A stretch of DNA of 64,000 nt from Acidobacteriota bacterium (GTDB lineage: Bacteria; Acidobacteriota; Blastocatellia; Chloracidobacteriales; Chloracidobacteriaceae): NCBI GenBank assembly GCA_016208495.1, contig JACQXX010000048.1, forward strand, positions 20,628 to 84,627. The letters run 5' to 3'. The first letter of the stretch is position 1; each line of letters opens with the position of its first letter. A model generated the notes under the pieces. The model did not search any database. It was not told the DNA's origin and worked only from the letters and a program-made list of their open reading frames with translations. Shown here one piece after another: positions 63,154-64,000 of this stretch. The translations under genes were made by a program, and so were the position numbers.

Positions 63154-63918
63154 TTATCGTTGACCCTTTTTTTGTTCCTCCAGAAAGCGCTTGCGGTCGC
63201 GTTCCAGCCAGACATCGAGATCAACCGAGGCTTTTTCAAGTTCGTCGCTATTGATCAAACCCCGCCGGAGCGCCTCAAAAAACGCCCTCGTTCGCAAGTT
63301 ATAGGCCAGCTTTTCAAACGCTTCGTAGTCGGTTCCTTCCGCACTGGCTGGGAAAAGCTTTTCATAAAGCGTCGCCAGCCGGCTTTCGACGCCGCGTTGG
63401 GAGAGGCTGCACTTGCGGGCAATCGCCCAGTTGGAAAGCCCCAACGCCAGATAGTACAGGGCTTCGGCTTCAAATTCGGTCAGCAGTGGACGCTTGAACG
63501 AATCTTTAAACGCCGGGTCAATCATATCGGCGCCGTCTTCGAGCACCGCCGCAATAAAGCGCAAAAACCGAGATTCCGGATTGTTCTTGTGGATAAACCC
63601 GTATGGCGGCGGCGGTTCAAGCGCTTTGATCATTTTGCGAATCTCGTTGATGTAGATTTCGTGAGGAAACTGTGTCCAGAAAATGATTCGCGCCTGCGGA
63701 AATGACCGCCAGATGGTTCGTGCCGCTTTGACACCCGATAATTTCGGCATCTGGATGTCCAAAATTGCCAGCGATGGACGGTGTTTGAGGGTGAACTCGA
63801 CGGTTTGTTCCCCATCTTCGGCTTCGAGAATCGGAGCATGGGTTGGGAATTCACGTTCGAGCAGTTCGCGCAGGTAATGACGTTGCGCCGGATTGTCTTC
63901 TGCAATGAGGATGGCCAT
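63154..63918 (-). CDS. NarL/LuxR-type response regulator
   Basis: 254 residues. The receiver domain has IAEDNPAQRHYL, Asp54 (LAILDIQMPKLSG) and YGFIHKNNPES; the usual Lys-Pro reads Lys-Asn. The DNA-binding part is a LuxR-like helix-turn-helix (LTEFEAEALYYLALGLSNWAIARKCSLSQRGVESRLATLYEKLF). An extra C-terminal helical tail of about 55 residues follows (FEALRRGLINSDELEKASVDLDVWLERDRKRFLEE). ATG 63918 is preceded directly by GGGGTTC heptads and lacks a ribosome site. It is a possible partner of a NarL-type kinase such as the propeller kinase 33 kb away, but no cognate gene is adjacent. Confidence 0.9.
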   Translation of the reverse strand: MAILIAEDNPAQRHYLRELLEREFPTHAPILEAEDGEQTVEFTLKHRPSLAILDIQMPKLSGVKAARTIWRSFPQARIIFWTQFPHEIYINEIRKMIKALEPPPPYGFIHKNNPESRFLRFIAAVLEDGADMIDPAFKDSFKRPLLTEFEAEALYYLALGLSNWAIARKCSLSQRGVESRLATLYEKLFPASAEGTDYEAFEKLAYNLRTRAFFEALRRGLINSDELEKASVDLDVWLERDRKRFLEEQKKGQR

Positions 63919-63926
63919 AAGGTAGG

Positions 63927-64000
63927 GTTCGGGGTTCGGGGTTCGGGGTTCGGGGTTCGGGGTTCGGGGTTCGGGGTTCGGGGTTCGGGGTTCGGGGTTC
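63927..64000. repeat. GGGGTTC heptad array, at least 10 copies, runs off window
   Basis: A variant of the GGGTTCA unit (GGGGTTC), beginning eight bases upstream of the response regulator start codon and continuing to the window end. Confidence 0.97.

Noticed and set aside
63154..63918. Cognate pairing with the propeller kinase at 27091-30162
   Set aside because: Both are NarL-class, but 33 kb and opposite contexts separate them; sequence alone cannot support the pairing.

Overview
The window looks like chromosomal DNA of a Gram-negative (diderm) heterotroph of moderate GC. A TonB-dependent receptor with a carboxypeptidase-like N-terminal domain, a two-component regulator-propeller kinase, an alginate-export-type outer-membrane protein, a DUF4126 protein, a TPR-CHAT protein and a PATAN/DUF4388 protein together fit Acidobacteriota (a Blastocatellia-like lineage). 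That placement is inference from family content; no rRNA or tRNA gene is visible.

Left part (1-23.3 kb, mostly minus strand): a truncated WD40 gene at the left edge, an M48 metalloprotease lipoprotein, an ITPase/RdgB homologue, a small HExxH protein, a TPR-CHAT protein whose two CHAT catalytic residues are replaced, a DUF4126 protein, an HNH nuclease, a thioesterase, cytidine deaminase and a PlsC-type acyltransferase. On the plus strand, an AAA ATPase overlaps a TOPRIM-like DUF4276 protein (a possible conflict/defence pair), followed by YraN. Then come a TonB receptor with a beta-propeller phytase, and a regulatory-type PTS (EI, HPr, EIIA-Man).

Middle (23.4-30.2 kb): hypothetical exported proteins, a PD-(D/E)XK-like protein with nine-residue repeats, an ankyrin gene broken by a small inverted-repeat element, and a large propeller sensor kinase.

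Right part (30.5-61.0 kb): one 30-kb plus-strand run devoted almost wholly to signalling. It starts with a REC/PAS/GAF hybrid kinase, an NtrC-type sigma-54 activator, and a REC+EAL pair behind a well-formed sigma-54 promoter. After an M16 peptidase comes a chemosensory cluster collinear with pilG-pilH-pilI-pilJ-pilK-chpA-chpB-chpC, interrupted by a stand-alone PATAN protein and a broken globin gene. It ends with a 1690-residue hybrid kinase overlapping a receiver-Ser/Thr kinase fusion. The likely output of the cluster is type IV pilus motility or surface sensing. An outer-membrane protein and a LuxR-type response regulator close the window on the minus strand.

The intergenic DNA is remarkable. 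Nearly every spacer holds tandem 7-bp arrays (GGGTTCA, GTAGTCA, GGTTAGT, GGGGTTC) and/or 60-270-bp elements with terminal inverted repeats, in at least seven recurring families. One element has an 11-bp flanking duplication, another is inserted inside a heptad array, and several supply stop codons or start-codon leaders to neighbouring genes. No transposase is present in the window.
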